Assembly: GCA_020796225.1 (NCBI GenBank)
Contig: CM036759.1
Location: 2,068,782 to 2,132,781 of the forward strand
Direction of reading: 5' to 3'
Source of the DNA: Arion vulgaris
Taxonomy: Eukaryota; Mollusca; Gastropoda; Stylommatophora; Arionidae
DNA length: 64,000 nucleotides
This document shows, piece after piece, positions 1-13,600 of the stretch. The notes under the pieces are model-generated. The model was not told the origin of the DNA, ran no database searches, and saw only the letters and a list, made by a program, of their open reading frames with translations. Positions within the stretch are counted from its first letter, which is position 1, and each line of letters begins with the position of its first letter. Both the position numbers and the translations under genes were made by a program.

Positions 1-1065
1 TTATTGGGGAAAAGATCAAGTAAGAAAATACTGAACATCTAAACCCTTTCATCATCACAGGTGCCGCCTACATCGAAGGTTGGCTGCAATGAATTCCAGC
101 ATCCTCTGTCTTTCGCCTTGGTGTTGCACACTGCCAGACTGTAACCTGTCCATTTCTTAAAGTTTCTCCACTTATCCTCGGTCTTCTCTTGCTCTTCTCC
201 TCAACTTTCCCTCTAGTAAATGTTTTATCATGGTGTCATGCCTTTTATGTGCCCAAAATACTTTACTGTCTAAATTTTATTTCTTAATAATTGTTTCTTC
301 ATGCCTAGTTTTCCTAAAACTTGTTTATTTGTCTGTTTTCTGTCCATGAAACTCTGCTTATTCTTCTATATATCCACATCTCAAATGCATCAATTCTGTC
401 TTCTAACTGCTTGTTCATTGTCCATGTTTCGAGCCATACATTAATATAGGATATATATAGCATTTGATCATTCTAATTTTAGCCTGTTTGTAATTTGTTT
501 GGATGTCAGTAACTTTCTCATACTATTGAAATTATCCTGGCCATTCCTATTCTCTTTTTAATTTCAGTTATACATCTGCCATCATCTGTTATCATCTGAC
601 CGAGATAGGTAGCTTTTACTTGATGTAGTAATTCTCATGTATTTTTATATTCATTTTAGGTTTTCCATTTCCTTGTTGATTACCATAGTTTTGTTTTCTG
701 TATGTTAATGTCTAATCCATATTCCTTGCTAGTTCTGTCCAATTGGTCCACTAATTCTTGTAGATCTTGTTCATTTCTGCTACCAATACTGTGTCATCTG
801 CATATCTTAAGTTATTTATTATTTTCCATTGATCTTGAGTCCTGGCATTCCCTCTAGTTGTTTGAAGATTTTCTTGTGTAGATGTGTTAAATAGGCTTGG
901 TGACAGTATGCATCCTTGTCTCACTCCTCTCTTTATGTCTATGTATGGAGAGTAGCTATTTTCATATTTTATTATTGCTGTCTGTTCCCAGTATATGTTA
1001 CTTATTAGTCTGATATCATCTCCATCTAGGCCTATTTCTTGTAGACATATGATTAGCTTTTCACA
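1..1065 (-). mobile_element. LINE relic, RT to 3' end (family L-a)
   Basis: On the minus strand, frame-broken translation gives IKRGVRQGCILSPSLFN, RYADDTVLVAE and, nearer position 1, a YFGHIKG motif with a Gly-Arg-Pro-rich tail. These are reverse transcriptase motifs 4 and 5 and the C-terminus of a non-LTR element. Many stops and frameshifts make it a dead copy. Confidence 0.8.
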
Positions 1066-1724
1066 TGAAAAATCTCAACCTTATGACATGAAAAATAAAT
1101 AGCAGAAATATTTAATTTCCAGAGGAACAGGACATTGTGCAGCTCCATGCTCACCTATGCCAGCTGTTACGAAACATAAGAGAGACATTTATACATGATA
1201 TATGTTAAACTATTACATACATGAATGTCTTGACTTGATGTTCTTCCCCCAGGCTGATGTCAGTGAGACTAGTACTGAAAGAGAATAGAGCAAGCAAGAT
1301 GCAACAATGAAGCAAGCTGGGAGCATACCACATTCAATGTGTGTGCATTATGTGTGTGTGTGTGTTGGGGTGAAGTGTGTGCAGGGGGAGGGGGATGGAG
1401 GGAGAAAACACACAAGAACAATGGCAAACTGTATGTTGGAATACATATCATGCAGAAATGTTCACATTTACAAACAAAATTTATCATGCCTAATAAAGTA
1501 TAGATCAACAAGATTACCAGATTACAAGCCAAAATGAACACACAATATTATTGTTATGCTGTCGGTACAGTAAACAATAACCAAGATTGTGGGATAACAT
1601 TTTATAGCAACTTATATCACAAACATCATGCTGAACAAATGATACATCAATGCAAGCTAGGTCTCACAGTACTTAGAACTATGGTAGCCATTATTCTCAA
1701 ACATCAACTACTTGTCCTACTGTT

Positions 1725-1962
1725 CCATCACTTGGTTTATGTTTCTTCCATCACTTGGCTTATGTTTCTTCCATCACTTGGCTTATGTTTCTTCCATCAC
1801 TTGGCTTATGTTTCTTCCATCACTTGGCTGATGTTTCTTCCATCACTTGGCTTATGTTTCTTCCATTATTTTAGGCTTATGTTTCTTCCATCACTTGGCT
1901 TATGTTTCTTCCATCACTTGGCTTATGTTTCTTCCATCCACTTGGCTTATGCTTTCTAGTTA
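1725..1962. repeat. Minisatellite, 23-bp unit
   Basis: About ten copies of a unit containing CATCACTTGGCTTATGTTTC, period 23 bp. Open frames across it are by-products of the repeat. Confidence 0.9.
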
Positions 1963-2009
1963 ATTATGGACTATGTCTTTTTCTTCTTCTTTCTCTAATC
2001 TTGGTTTTT

Positions 2010-3005
2010 TTGTATTCACAGTTTCAGAATAAGAAGAGATTTCTAGAATTGTCTCTTGTGTTTGCTTTGTACATGGTGTCTTTCATGTTCTGTTATTTCT
2101 ATGGTCCACCATTTGTATTGTCAACCTTGTATCCCCTGTATCTGCACAGCACTGCCCTTTGAGGCATGCACTGTATGAGGCTGAAATTCATGCCATAGAA
2201 GCAGCTTTGTACCACCTGAAGACTGTTTTCGACGCCTTTCCATCAAAGGCACAAAACATAATTATTTTCACAGATTCAATGTCTGCCCTCCAAGCTCTAG
2301 AAGATGGTGGACATTGTAAATCTGAACTCTCCCATCTAGCCCTAGATATTGACAGACTTATTACATCACATGACATCAAAATAACCATGCAGTGGATCCC
2401 TGGACATTCAAACACACATGGAAATGATAAAGCAGATAGGCAAGCCAAGAAAGGGTCAACACAGGAACAACCAATCACAGCAACAACTCTCCATACAGCA
2501 AAGCAAATCCTAATGACAACAAATAAAGAAATTTGGCTAAACAGATGGGCCATGGGAAACATAGGAAGAGAGGTGTACACCCATATGGCCAGCCCTAACC
2601 TTAATGACAACATCAACCACCTTATAAGAAGAGATCAGAGCACCATTTTTAGACTCCGAACCCAACACATAACACTTAATAATCACTTGAACAGAATTCA
2701 TCCACAACACACTCCAGAGTGCCAACTGTGCGCACATGATCATGAAACCGTTCACCACCACCTCTTCAAGTGTCAAGCATTAGATGACATCAGAAAGACC
2801 CTCCTTCCTCCAAGGTCAGATAAATGGAACACATTATACGGAACAAAAGAACAACTTACAAACACATGCAGATACCACTACATAGCATTGGGCCAAAGGG
2901 CAAAAGCTCAAGTGCCGCTGGATCATTGAAGAAGAAAAAGGCATGCACTGTCTGTTGGTAATCTGCTTATGTGGCTGAACCAAAGGTATAATGGGATAAG
3001 TAATC
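2010..3005 (-). mobile_element. LINE 3' tail (family L-b) split by an insertion
   Basis: 2010-2162 and 2952-3005 together match the antisense of the L-b tail at 42255-42640 (same order of AGAGATTTCTA, GTATCxxxCAGCAxTGC, TGTTGGTAATCTGC). The copy is split by the RNase H element at 2175-2939, which created the duplication GGCATGCACTGT on both sides. Confidence 0.7.
2175..2939 (+). mobile_element. 5'-truncated LINE: RNase H plus CCHC-like C-terminus (family R-a)
   Basis: An open frame of about 250 codons encodes a retroelement RNase H (YEAEIHAIEAALYHLK; IIIFTDSMSALQAL; WIPGHSNTHGNDKADRQAK) and a terminal cysteine-histidine cluster (CQLCAHDHETVHHHLFKC). This domain order is typical of the I/Jockey group of non-LTR elements. 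The insertion is flanked by an exact 12-bp duplication, GGCATGCACTGT, at 2163-2174 and 2940-2951. It ends in an A-rich tail. The apparent first Met lies in the target duplication, so it is not a real start. Confidence 0.88.
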
Positions 3006-3009
3006 TTAT

Positions 3010-3700
3010 GATATCAAGAGAATATCAAAAGCAGATATTGAAGTTGGAAGCAAAGGATTCATGAAATGATCAAAGAATACCAAAAGCAGATATTGAAGTT
3101 GGAAGCAAAGGATTCATGAAATGATCAAAGAATACAAAAGTAGATATTGAAGTTGGAAGCAAAGGGTTCATCAATGAGCAAGAAAGCCAAATGAACTTTA
3201 CTGGAAGCAAAAGATGTCATAATGAAAGAAATCAGTGATTGCAGGAAAGAGCTGTGTAAGACATTAAAGTAGATTTGAATAAAATTGATGATGAAAAGAA
3301 TATATATAATATTAATTGTAAAAAATCATGAAATGATCAAAGAATATCAAAAGCAGATATTGAAGTTGGAAGCAAAGGATTCATGAAATGATCAAAGAAT
3401 ACCAAAAGCAGATATTGAAGTTGGAAGCAAAGGATTCATGAAATGATCAAAGAATACCAAAAGCAGATATTGAAGTTGGAAGCAAAGGATTCATGAAATG
3501 ATCAAAGAATACCAAAAGCAGACATTGAAGTTGGAAGCAAAGGGTTCATCAATGAAAGGATGCCCTAGAGAAGCCCTGAAATGAACTTTACTGAGAGAGG
3601 CAAACAATATTGGACTCAATTACATGAAAGAGATTGAGTGAGTTGCCCAGGAAAGAGCGGTGTAGAGACATTACTTGTAGACCCTTTGTAATATAAATTG
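3010..3700 (+). mobile_element. LINE 3' segment with internal 55-bp minisatellite
   Basis: The stretch around 3540-3640 is the reverse complement of the LINE at 27150-27320. Tandem 55-bp copies at 3018-3175 and 3328-3560 repeat a segment (AATGATCAAAGAATA...GAAGTTGGAAGCAAAG) that is single-copy at 27270-27320. The array therefore grew inside this element. Confidence 0.7.
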
Positions 3701-3784
3701 GTATGTGAGAGGAATATATATATATGTATCATATTGTAATCACAGATTAAAAATGACAGTATGAACAGGCATAAGCAACATTTG

Positions 3785-4525
3785 TTAAAACAAAACAAAA
3801 CATCTGAAAACCAATCACAAGCAGAAAACAGTATGTGTACATACAATCATGCTGTCAACAAACCAATGTCAAGTAGAAAACAGTATGTGTACACACAATC
3901 ATGATATCAACAAACCAATCACAAGAAGAAAACAGTATGTGTACACACAATCATGCTGTAAACAAACCAATGACAAGCAGAAAACAGTATGTGTACATAC
4001 AATCATGCTGTCAACAAACCAATCACAAGTAGAAACAATATGTGTACACACAATCATGCTGTCAACAAACCAATGACAAGCAGACGCAGTATGTGTACAT
4101 ACAATCATGTTCAACAAACCAATCAAGTAAAACATATGTGTACATACAATCATGCTGTCAACAAACCAATGTCAAGAAACATAGTGCACAACAGTTGTTA
4201 CACTTTAATCATGTGATCAACAAACCAATGTCAAGAAGAAAACACATGATGTACATACAACATGCATGGCAAAACAGATGTCAAAAAAACATAGGTAAAT
4301 CAAGATATCAACAAACCAATGTCAAGCGGGCGTAGTATGTGTACATACAATCATGATATCAACAAACCAATGACAAGCAGACGCAGTATGTGTACATACA
4401 ATCATGCTGTCAACAAACCAATGACAAGCAGAAAACAATGTGTACATACAATCATGCTGTAAACAAACCAATGTCAAGAAGAAAACAGTATGTGTACATA
4501 CAATCATGATATCAACACAAAAATA
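3785..4525. repeat. Minisatellite, about 52-bp unit
   Basis: About fourteen imperfect copies containing AACAAACCAATGACAAGCAG and GTATGTGTACATACAATCAT. Several units are shortened. Located left of the last Pez exon seen. Confidence 0.9.
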
Positions 4526-4584
4526 TCAACAAAAATATCAACAAAAAACTCCACAATTATTAGTTGATGTTTACCTTAGACTAC

Positions 4585-4657
4585 CTTTGCTAGATTTATA
4601 AAACTGACATTGTAGTTGTGCAAGTCTACTGACATATTTGGCAGTGTCTGTGTCCTC
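4585..4657 (-). CDS. PTPN14/PTPN21 (Pez): Pez exon 8, residues 283-306, end of FERM domain
   Basis: Acceptor TCTCTCTCTAG/GAG opens EDTDTAKYVSRLAQLQ and CQFYKSSK. This matches the vertebrate end-of-FERM helix (TEDMETAKY...HKFYK). Two donors are possible: AAAG/GTAGTC, leaving 4585 as the last base, or AAG/GTAAAC with 4575 as the last base. The second adds three residues and changes the phase. The next exon was not found with confidence. Confidence 0.85.
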
Positions 4658-7600
4658 CTAGAGAGAGACAGAAAGGACAATTTATAAACAAATTTTCAAT
4701 TTGTACGTCAATATTTCAAATAATTTTGTGTGCACAAAAATTATGTCAATATGTCTTCCTTATGTCATCAATACTAAATCTTCCTTATGTCACCAATACT
4801 AAATCTTCCTTATGTCATCAATACTAAATCTTCCTTATGTCATCAATACTAAATCTTCCTTATGTCATCAATACTAAATCTTCACTTTAGTTGACAAGTG
4901 AAACCAATTGTTTTTTTCTCTAAGGACAATAATAACAGAAAAGTATATCGATATGTGTGTCTTGCCCTTCTCGGATCACTAGAATGATGGACTTCTGCAT
5001 CTTTGTCTCTTTGTCTACCAACACATCCACCACAGAAGCACAACTGTAGTGAGACAAATGTGCACATATGTCAGCAGTTTACTTCTTCTTTGCGTTCGGT
5101 TTCATGCGCTCATCTAAACCATAATATGAATTGCTTCTATGAAACTGCATGTCGGAGTTCCCTGAGAGTTCCCCTAAGCTTGTTCTGTAAGCTTCTTTCA
5201 TGAGGCCACATTTCATTTCGTTGGTGTATGTATGATGGACATGACTGCAGGATGTGTTCTAGAGTCTGTGTTTCTGTCTGACATGCACGCTGTGCAGATT
5301 GAGCATGATTTATTCTGTGCATATGATGGTTGAGCATTGAGAATTGTCTTAGATTTCATGTTTAAGTTCTCTAAAGCTGACACTAAGTTGCTCTTACAAT
5401 TATCTTCTTCTTGTCTCTTATCATGTTTTGTCTCACAGTTTCAGTTTGGAATATCCTCATTGCACTCCGGACATGTCCATAGATGCTCCCATCTCCTTTG
5501 CAATATCTCCAACAGCGTCCAGTGACTGACCGTACCAGTTCGATTTTGATTGATGAGCCTACTCACGTACCTGTTATGCTGTTCTTTTCTTGCTACTCCA
5601 ATCTTCATACCCAGCTCCTGCAATCTGGTAGTTGACGTGGATTCGTTTAAATGAAAATCTTCTTTGCGGCCACACTCTATGAGGGCGTTCAAAATATCAG
5701 CTCTATCCATTGGCTGACCTTTTGATATGGTGGCAGAGCTAGCCAGCTTGTCTGCTCTCTCATTGTCAACGACACCCATGTGTCCCAGAATGAATATAAG
5801 TGTGATTCTGCAAATTGTTGATGCTTGTAGTGATTCAGCCCATTGCCTGCGCACCGAACCAGCCTCTACCTTGCTGATCACAGCGTCAGCATAATAAGAG
5901 ATTTCTAGAATGGGCTTTTGTGTGCACTTCATAACAGTGTTTTTTTGCCGCCATCTATGTTATCTCTTGAGACACCCCCTCCCTTCCTATTGTTTTTGTA
6001 TCCACTGTATCGGAGTAACATTGCTCTTTGATGTGCACTGTTTGTTGGTAATCTGTTGATGTGTCCGAACATAATTATTGATATGACATTTCAATTATGT
6101 GACACTCTTCCTTGTCATTTTTTAGTATAGATCTCTGACGTCAAAAAGTTGAAGACCTCTGGTTGAAATTATCATATACATTGACACGTGTCAGTTCCGA
6201 CTGTCTCCCTATGACAAATAAGATATGATAACATGTTACAGTATAACCCCAGATGTGGTACTTTAGAGTGGGGTTTTTCTGTTTGTCAAATCTTACATTT
6301 GTACCCATTTGTACAAATCTGTGCCATGTTGAATAATATGCATACACTTTGGCTGAAGTTTAGATGTGCCTGTCCTACTTTTTGTTGGAGGCCTAACGAA
6401 GGCGCCACATGTCACATTCTCAGCGTAAACCACATAAACCACAGAGTGTGATTAACTTGGTTGATAAGAACGAACGAATGCAAACAGATAAATAACATAT
6501 ACATGACTACTAGAATAAAACTAACCAATTGAAACTGGACTGAGCTCTTGGGTGTGTCAATCTCCACTTGTTTCTTGTTCTGTGTAACTTTAGCAATCTC
6601 TACCCATCTGTAAGTCAAACAAGAGGGAATCAGTAAAATTTAACCACCAGGGTAGATAATGTGAATCACCAGGGTAGGTAATGTGAATATGCAGGGGTGG
6701 ATAATGTGAATCCCAGGGGCATAATGTGAATCCCCAGGTGTGATAATGTGAATCACCAGGGCGGATAGTGTGAACCACCAGGGTGATGATGTGAATACCT
6801 AGGGGTAGATAGATGTGAATCCCAGGGTAGATAATTAAATACCTAGGGTAGATAATGAATACCAGGGTAGATAATGAATCCCAAGGGTAGATAATGTGAA
6901 TACCTAGAGGTAGATAATGTGAATCACCAAGGGTAGATAATGTGAATCCCCAAGGGTAGATAATGTGAATACCTAGAGGTAGATAATGTGAATACCTAGA
7001 GGTAGATAATGTGAATTTTAAAAAAGGGTTTAAAAGCCGAATGATTTGATTTCATTGCACCAGGTTTGACCCTATATGGTTCCGCCCCTCTCCGCAGAAA
7101 TGGCACGCCACCTGCCGAGAGTACTGCACAAATTCTGTAGCTCCAGCAACAATCCTAGGGGCCCCTGGAAAAAACTGCACTCGTGAACAGAATGGCACGG
7201 TCCGGACTCGAACCACGACCTTCGACTTACAAGGCAAAGGGCTTAACCACTTAGCCACAGAGATAATGTGAATACCTAGGGGGGATAGATTGATACATAC
7301 TTGTAGTAGACTGTAGACTGACCATCAGTATAACGGGCAAATATTCCAGCATATGAAGTACCCAAATACAAGTCTTTCCTTGACTCATCCTGTGAGAAGA
7401 AATACCAAGACAAGTTTATGCTGGGACTCATATATTCATTATTAAACTAACCACACTACAACCCAGACACACACATAGCGACTACAACCCAGACACACAC
7501 ATAGCGACTACAACCCAGACACACACCCATAGGGACTACAACCCAGACATACACATAGAGACTACAACCCAGACATCTCCATAGGGACTACAGCCCAGAC

Positions 7601-10600
7601 ACATCCATAGGGGCTACACTCCAGACACATCCATAGGGGCTACACCCCAGACACGCCCATATGAGCTACACCCCAGACACACCCATAGAAGCTCAATATT
7701 TATCAGTAGCTGTCAAAGTATATGAATGTTCATAGTCCCTGTGGTTCATTGAGTTAAAGACTACTGATTCTGCTATACATGTATCCAGTTCTATTCATAC
7801 AATGTTGGATTGTCAAGTTCCTCAATAGCAGTAGAGATACATCATCAATTGATATGTCCTGATCCAACTGATGGTTGATAAGTAACTTTAGTATGCAGAC
7901 TTCATCAATCTCCAGCACCGAACTATAGCAACTTTTCAAGCAAGCATATCTGCTCTATCATTACCCTCAACCGTGCATGTCAAGTACAGTAGATCTTTGT
8001 TAGAATACATAGTGACCACAGCAACATATATCCAAATACTCACTGACCACACAGCTCAATAACTTAGCTCATAAAGAATACCTACTGAATGACCACACAG
8101 CTCAATAACTACATAAGATACTCACTGACCACACAGCACAATACCTACATAAGATACTCACTGACCACACAGCTCAATAACTACATAACATACTCACTGA
8201 CCACACAGCACAATACCTACATAAGATACTCACTGACCACACAGCACAATAACTACATAAGATACTCACTGACCACACAGCACAATACCTACATAAGATA
8301 CTCACTGACCACACAGCTCAATAACTACATAACATACTCACTGACCACAGACAACACATAAGATACTCACTGACCACACACAATACTCTACATAACATAT
8401 CACTACTACACAACAATACCTACTAAGATCTCACTGACCCACAGCACAATACCTACATAAGATACTCACTACCACAATCACAATACCTACATACATACTC
8501 ACTGACACACAGCACAATATCTACATAAGATACTCACTGACCACAACAATATCCTACATAACATACTCACTGACACACACAATACCTACATAACATACTC
8601 ACTGACCACACAGCACAATACCTACATAAGATACTCACTGACTACAACAATACCTACAAAGATTACTGACTACAACAATACTACATAACATACTCACTGA
8701 CACAGCACATATCTACATAACATCACTGACTACAACAATATCTACATAACATACTCATGACTACAACAATATCTACACAACATACTGACTACAACAATAT
8801 CTACATAACATACTGACTACAACAATATCTACATAACATACTGACTACAACAATACCTACATAACATACTGACTACAACAATATCTACATAACATACTGA
8901 CTACAACAATATCTACATAGCATACTCACTGACTACAACAATGCACATTTTCCGTAACTCTTTCCGCACTTTTTGCCGCACACTGCGTCATAGAGTTGCT
9001 TCCCTTATAAGAAGTCTTTCTAGTTTTACTTCTCTTACTTTTTAACCTTGTTATTCCGCCCGAGTGGTTACCGGGCCCAAATTTGGGGTGTAAAGAATAG
9101 AACCACTGTTGCCTGCCACGCATGTCGTAAGAGGCGACAAAGGAGGTTTGGCTGAAATCGGATGCACGTGTCGTAAATGTGTAAAAGTCTATTCTTTTAG
9201 GGGCCTACAAAACAATGTGCAACGTATACACGTTCTTGGCAAAGATCAAACATATCACAAAGAGTGATTAAAATTGGTCGTAAAGAACGAACACAAAGAA
9301 GAAGAGGAACCTTGTTATTCTATTAGGCTGTCCAGTTTTCTTCAATTTAGTATATATTAATATATATATGTTTATTTATTAACGCGTAGTAGGGATCGTT
9401 TTTTTTACCTCCATTGAATTAACTGTTTAAAAATAGAGGAAACAATTCCGTGTGGAAAGAGTTAATAAACCTCTCTGTCCTTCATTTAAATGCCATTCTC
9501 TCATTTCTGCCTGTTCATGAAACTAAACAGAGGCTACTCAAACATTTCACACAATTAATCATATGACCCATTATATAACAACATGAAACAAGAAAAGGTA
9601 ATTAAGCTAGAAGATTATTATGAGTTATCTACCTTTGCACTGTAATATTCTGCACCATACCCATCCATCATTTGAACTTCTTTCACATACTGAAGCTCTG
9701 CTCTGATTGGTGGAACACCCTTGAGGCCTGCATGACCTGTAATGGCCTCTGACAGCAGTTCAGCAGCAATCGTTTCATCCTTCATCATTGTCTGTATGAG
9801 GAAATAGCAAATCACGTTACAGGAAGATTCTGGAGTTTAGTCCAATCACTACAAAGATTTGATATATAACCTTTGAACCTTGACCACCTGTAACCTAAAA
9901 CCCCTTCCCTGAGCTCCTGAGTAGAATCAACACATATCAGAGTGATATCGGGATCACGAGAGAGATATCAGAGTGATATCGGGATCACGAGAGATATCAG
10001 AGTCATATTGGGATCACGAGAGAGATAGAGTGATATCTGGATCACGAGAGAGATATCAGTCATATCGGGATCACGAGAGAGATATCAGAGTCATATCGGG
10101 ATCACGAGATATCAGTCATATCGGGATCACGAGAGAGATATCAGTCATATTGGGATCACGAGAGAGATATCAGAGTCATATCAGGATCATGAGAGAGATA
10201 TCAGTCATATCGGGATCACGAGAGAGATATCAGAGTCATATCAGGATCACGAGAGAGATATCAGTCATATTACAAATGTGATAAGACACAACCAAGGTGC
10301 CCTATAATTTGTTATTGAGCGTACCTATTATCTCCGTTACTCCTGCTTATTATATATTTGCAGAATATCAAACTGTTTTAAAGTTACTTAATATATTACA
10401 TGTGTCAGACCCCCAAAAACTGCTAGTTAATGTAGCTTGTTCTCCATATCGCTTGAATATCAGTCAATGAATACAATTCTTCATCATCTAAATGATCGTC
10501 TAACTCACTTTTGATATTCTTATCAGAATAATCACATTCTAAGTCGAATCATTCAAAACAAGTTCACCAACTTGCTCGGTTGTTATACTTTTAGAGTGAC

Positions 10601-13600
10601 CATTTCCAAATTTTCAGCATGTTTTTTCATCATGAAAATATTTCATTAATTATCTTATCAGCACACAAAAATATATCACACAACAGCGTCTGTCATCTTG
10701 CTAAACCATGTAGAATATGTGGGTTGTGTTTGACGTCACATTTGTACACAAGTTATCTTCTATCACCAACACATAATGATGGAGTCTTCTCAAAAATGAT
10801 ATTTCTGGACGTCTGGATATGCAATGTTTACATTCAATAACGAAATATTGGGATCACTGGTTCTAAGAGTGACTGAGATTGAATGATAAGGTCAAAAATT
10901 AGGAACTTTTTTACCGTATCCTAGACAGATCCCAGTGAGGATCAAGAGGTGATAAAAGAGGCTGTTTTTCTCAAAGGATACACCTTGAGAAAACAGGAGG
11001 TGAAAATAACAAGAAGACCTTTTTCTAGAAACCCCAGAGAAAGTAAAACTAGAACCCCCAGAGAAAGTAAAACTAGAACCCCCAGAGAAAGTAAAATTAG
11101 AACCCCCAGAGAAAGTAAAATTAGAACCCCCAGAGAAAGTAAAACTAGAAACCCCCAGAGAAAGTAAAATTAGAACCCCCAGAGAAAGTAAAATTAGAAA
11201 CCCCCAGAGAAAGTAAAATTAGAAACCCCCAGAGAAAGTAAAATTAGAAACCCCCAGAGAAAGTAAAACTAGAAACCCCCAGAGAAAGTAAAACTAGAAA
11301 CCCCCAGAGAAAGTAAAATTAGAAACCCCAGAGAAAGTAAAATTAGAAACCCCAGAGAAAGTAAAATTAGAAACCCCAAAAGTAAAATTAGAAACCCCAG
11401 AGAAAGTAAAATTAGAAACCCCAGAGAAGTAAAAGTGGGGAAAGCCTAAAAATGCATAGGCAACTAATCCCTCTGTTTATATATCTAAACATGGGGAACC
11501 TGATCACAGAAGGTAAATTGTTGTACAAATTGTTAAATAATGAATTTAACTGTTTGCAGATTGCAATAAGACAAACTGTTACCTTGGGGAACAAGAGGTA
11601 ATCCTCTGCTGCATACTTGTCTGGTTCGTAGTCTCCAAATTCAGCTGTCATAGACATACAAAGTTATTAAAATGTTTGTAATTATCAGACAAGTGTAATG
11701 TATTACATGATACATACAAGTCATATTTATCATACAATATTAGACACGATCTGGAATAGTGCAGCCTGAACCAAAATATGGAAAAGATCTATAAACAAAG
11801 CTGTTCACAATCTAGTGAACCGTAATATGATTCATATAATTTTTTCATTTTTACAGACGGTCAATTGGCAAGTGTTTTACTGTGACAACTTCTGAGTTTG
11901 CGTTTGTCTCTCTTGCCTTTCAGCTCTTTCCTAAGTCTCTTTTCAAAAGAATAGCCACTCCCACAGTCATAAACAACTGCGGTGCCCTCAACATTGCCAA
12001 TTTGGGATGACTTATAACCAGTAACTGCTGCTTTAAGTGTTGTGTTTGAGTCAAAGATAAAGTATCCTCTTCATTTATGCCTAGCCTGGGCAGCTGATAT
12101 AGGGAATGTGCCCTGCCCATTTTAAACAAATCCCCTCTCCACCCTACCGTTTCATCCAAAGGATGTTTCATACATTTGCAATCTGAAGGGTTTGCCAGAA
12201 GATGGAATGGAATACACACATAACCATCAACTGTCTTAGGGTCCTCTCCTCCCCCATTTTTGATCAAGGTGCTGACCCACAATGCAGTGGGGATTTTCTA
12301 TCAAGGTTTACTCCCTCAGCCCTTAGATCTTCCGAGCCCCCTCCACAAGACAGTAATATGATTATGGAGTCAAGATATACAGATGACAGACTCATTAAAA
12401 AAAGTGTCAAGGAATTCAAATAACTATTTTGTCTGTTACAAAACACAGAAGATTAGAACCTGTTTCTGAATACAGAGTAAACATTATATCTACTGACAAT
12501 GTAAAATGTCAACACAAAATTAACATGAATGATGAAGAACATTGAAAATCTGACAAATATTGAATATCTTGATTGCATAATTAACAAGTGAGATTGTACA
12601 ACAGAAATCTGACAAATATTGAATATCTTGATTGTATAATTAACAAGTTAGATTGTACAACAGAAATCTGACAAATATTGAATATCTTGATTGTATAATT
12701 AACAAGTGAGATTGTACAACAGAAATCAAGAGACAAGCTATAGCAATTCACATAGTAGTTAGGATTAAAAACCTATTGTGTAACACAAGCAAGGAAACAA
12801 AACAAAAAAATTCTGAGGACATGTATTTTTCTTGTGGTAACATATGGATGTAAACTGTGTCCAAAGAAAAGTATAAAATAGAAGTATGCTCATTACCTTG
12901 CAGGCTGTAAGCAGCCAGCCTGATGGCCTGTTCTGTAGAACATGGAATTCTTCCATCTATGATATCAGTCTTGAGTTGAAGATAGTAGTGGTACCTATAG
13001 CAAAATAACAGAGAATCAACAATAAAACAACTGTCCCGAACAATGCTAGAACTCAAACTATTAACGATATCATCTTATCATTGAGGATATCCACAATATC
13101 ATCTGCCATTCAGAATGTCAACCATGTCATCTATCATTCAATTTACCAAGATAGCCAGAGCTTAACTAAATAACTACATGAGAAATTTAATACCTATGAA
13201 AAGTTACCAACAATATCAGGAAAGATGAAGTCACCAACATCAGCATAAGGAATAAAGTTGGGACAGAACCTTGCTTGAATTACATTGAGAAACAAAGTCA
13301 CCAACATCAGCATAAGGAATAAAGTTGGAACAGAACCTTGTTTGAATTACATTGAGAAACAAAGAATAAAGTTGTTCGACCACTTAAGAATGCAACCAAA
13401 CTCCCCTGTATACAGAGTCTTTTACAATAGAACATCAGGAAAGAAGGTGAGAGGTAGTCCACAAAAAAGATGGTTAGATGGAATAGCAGAATCTTGTCAA
13501 AAGCACAAAAAGGGGAAGAGAGGGGAGGAGGCGTGCGGTTTAAGCTGAATTAATGACTTCATTGCACCGGGTTTTACCCAATATGGCTCAGCCCCTATCC

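Noticed and set aside
1100..1225. Possible further Pez exon on the minus strand (acceptor TTTCGTAACAG, then AGIGEHGAAQCPVPLEIK)
   Set aside because: It is phase-compatible with the 4585 donor, but it runs to a stop with no similarity to the Pez linker and has no donor. Probably chance.
2159..2929. The 256-codon frame as a host RNase H gene
   Set aside because: It is flanked by a target duplication, is 5'-truncated, and its first Met lies in the duplicated target. It is a LINE fragment.
5003..5203. Short plus-strand frame (MSLCLPTHPPQKHNCSET start)
   Set aside because: It lies antisense to the R-b LINE or in flanking sequence; no homology.
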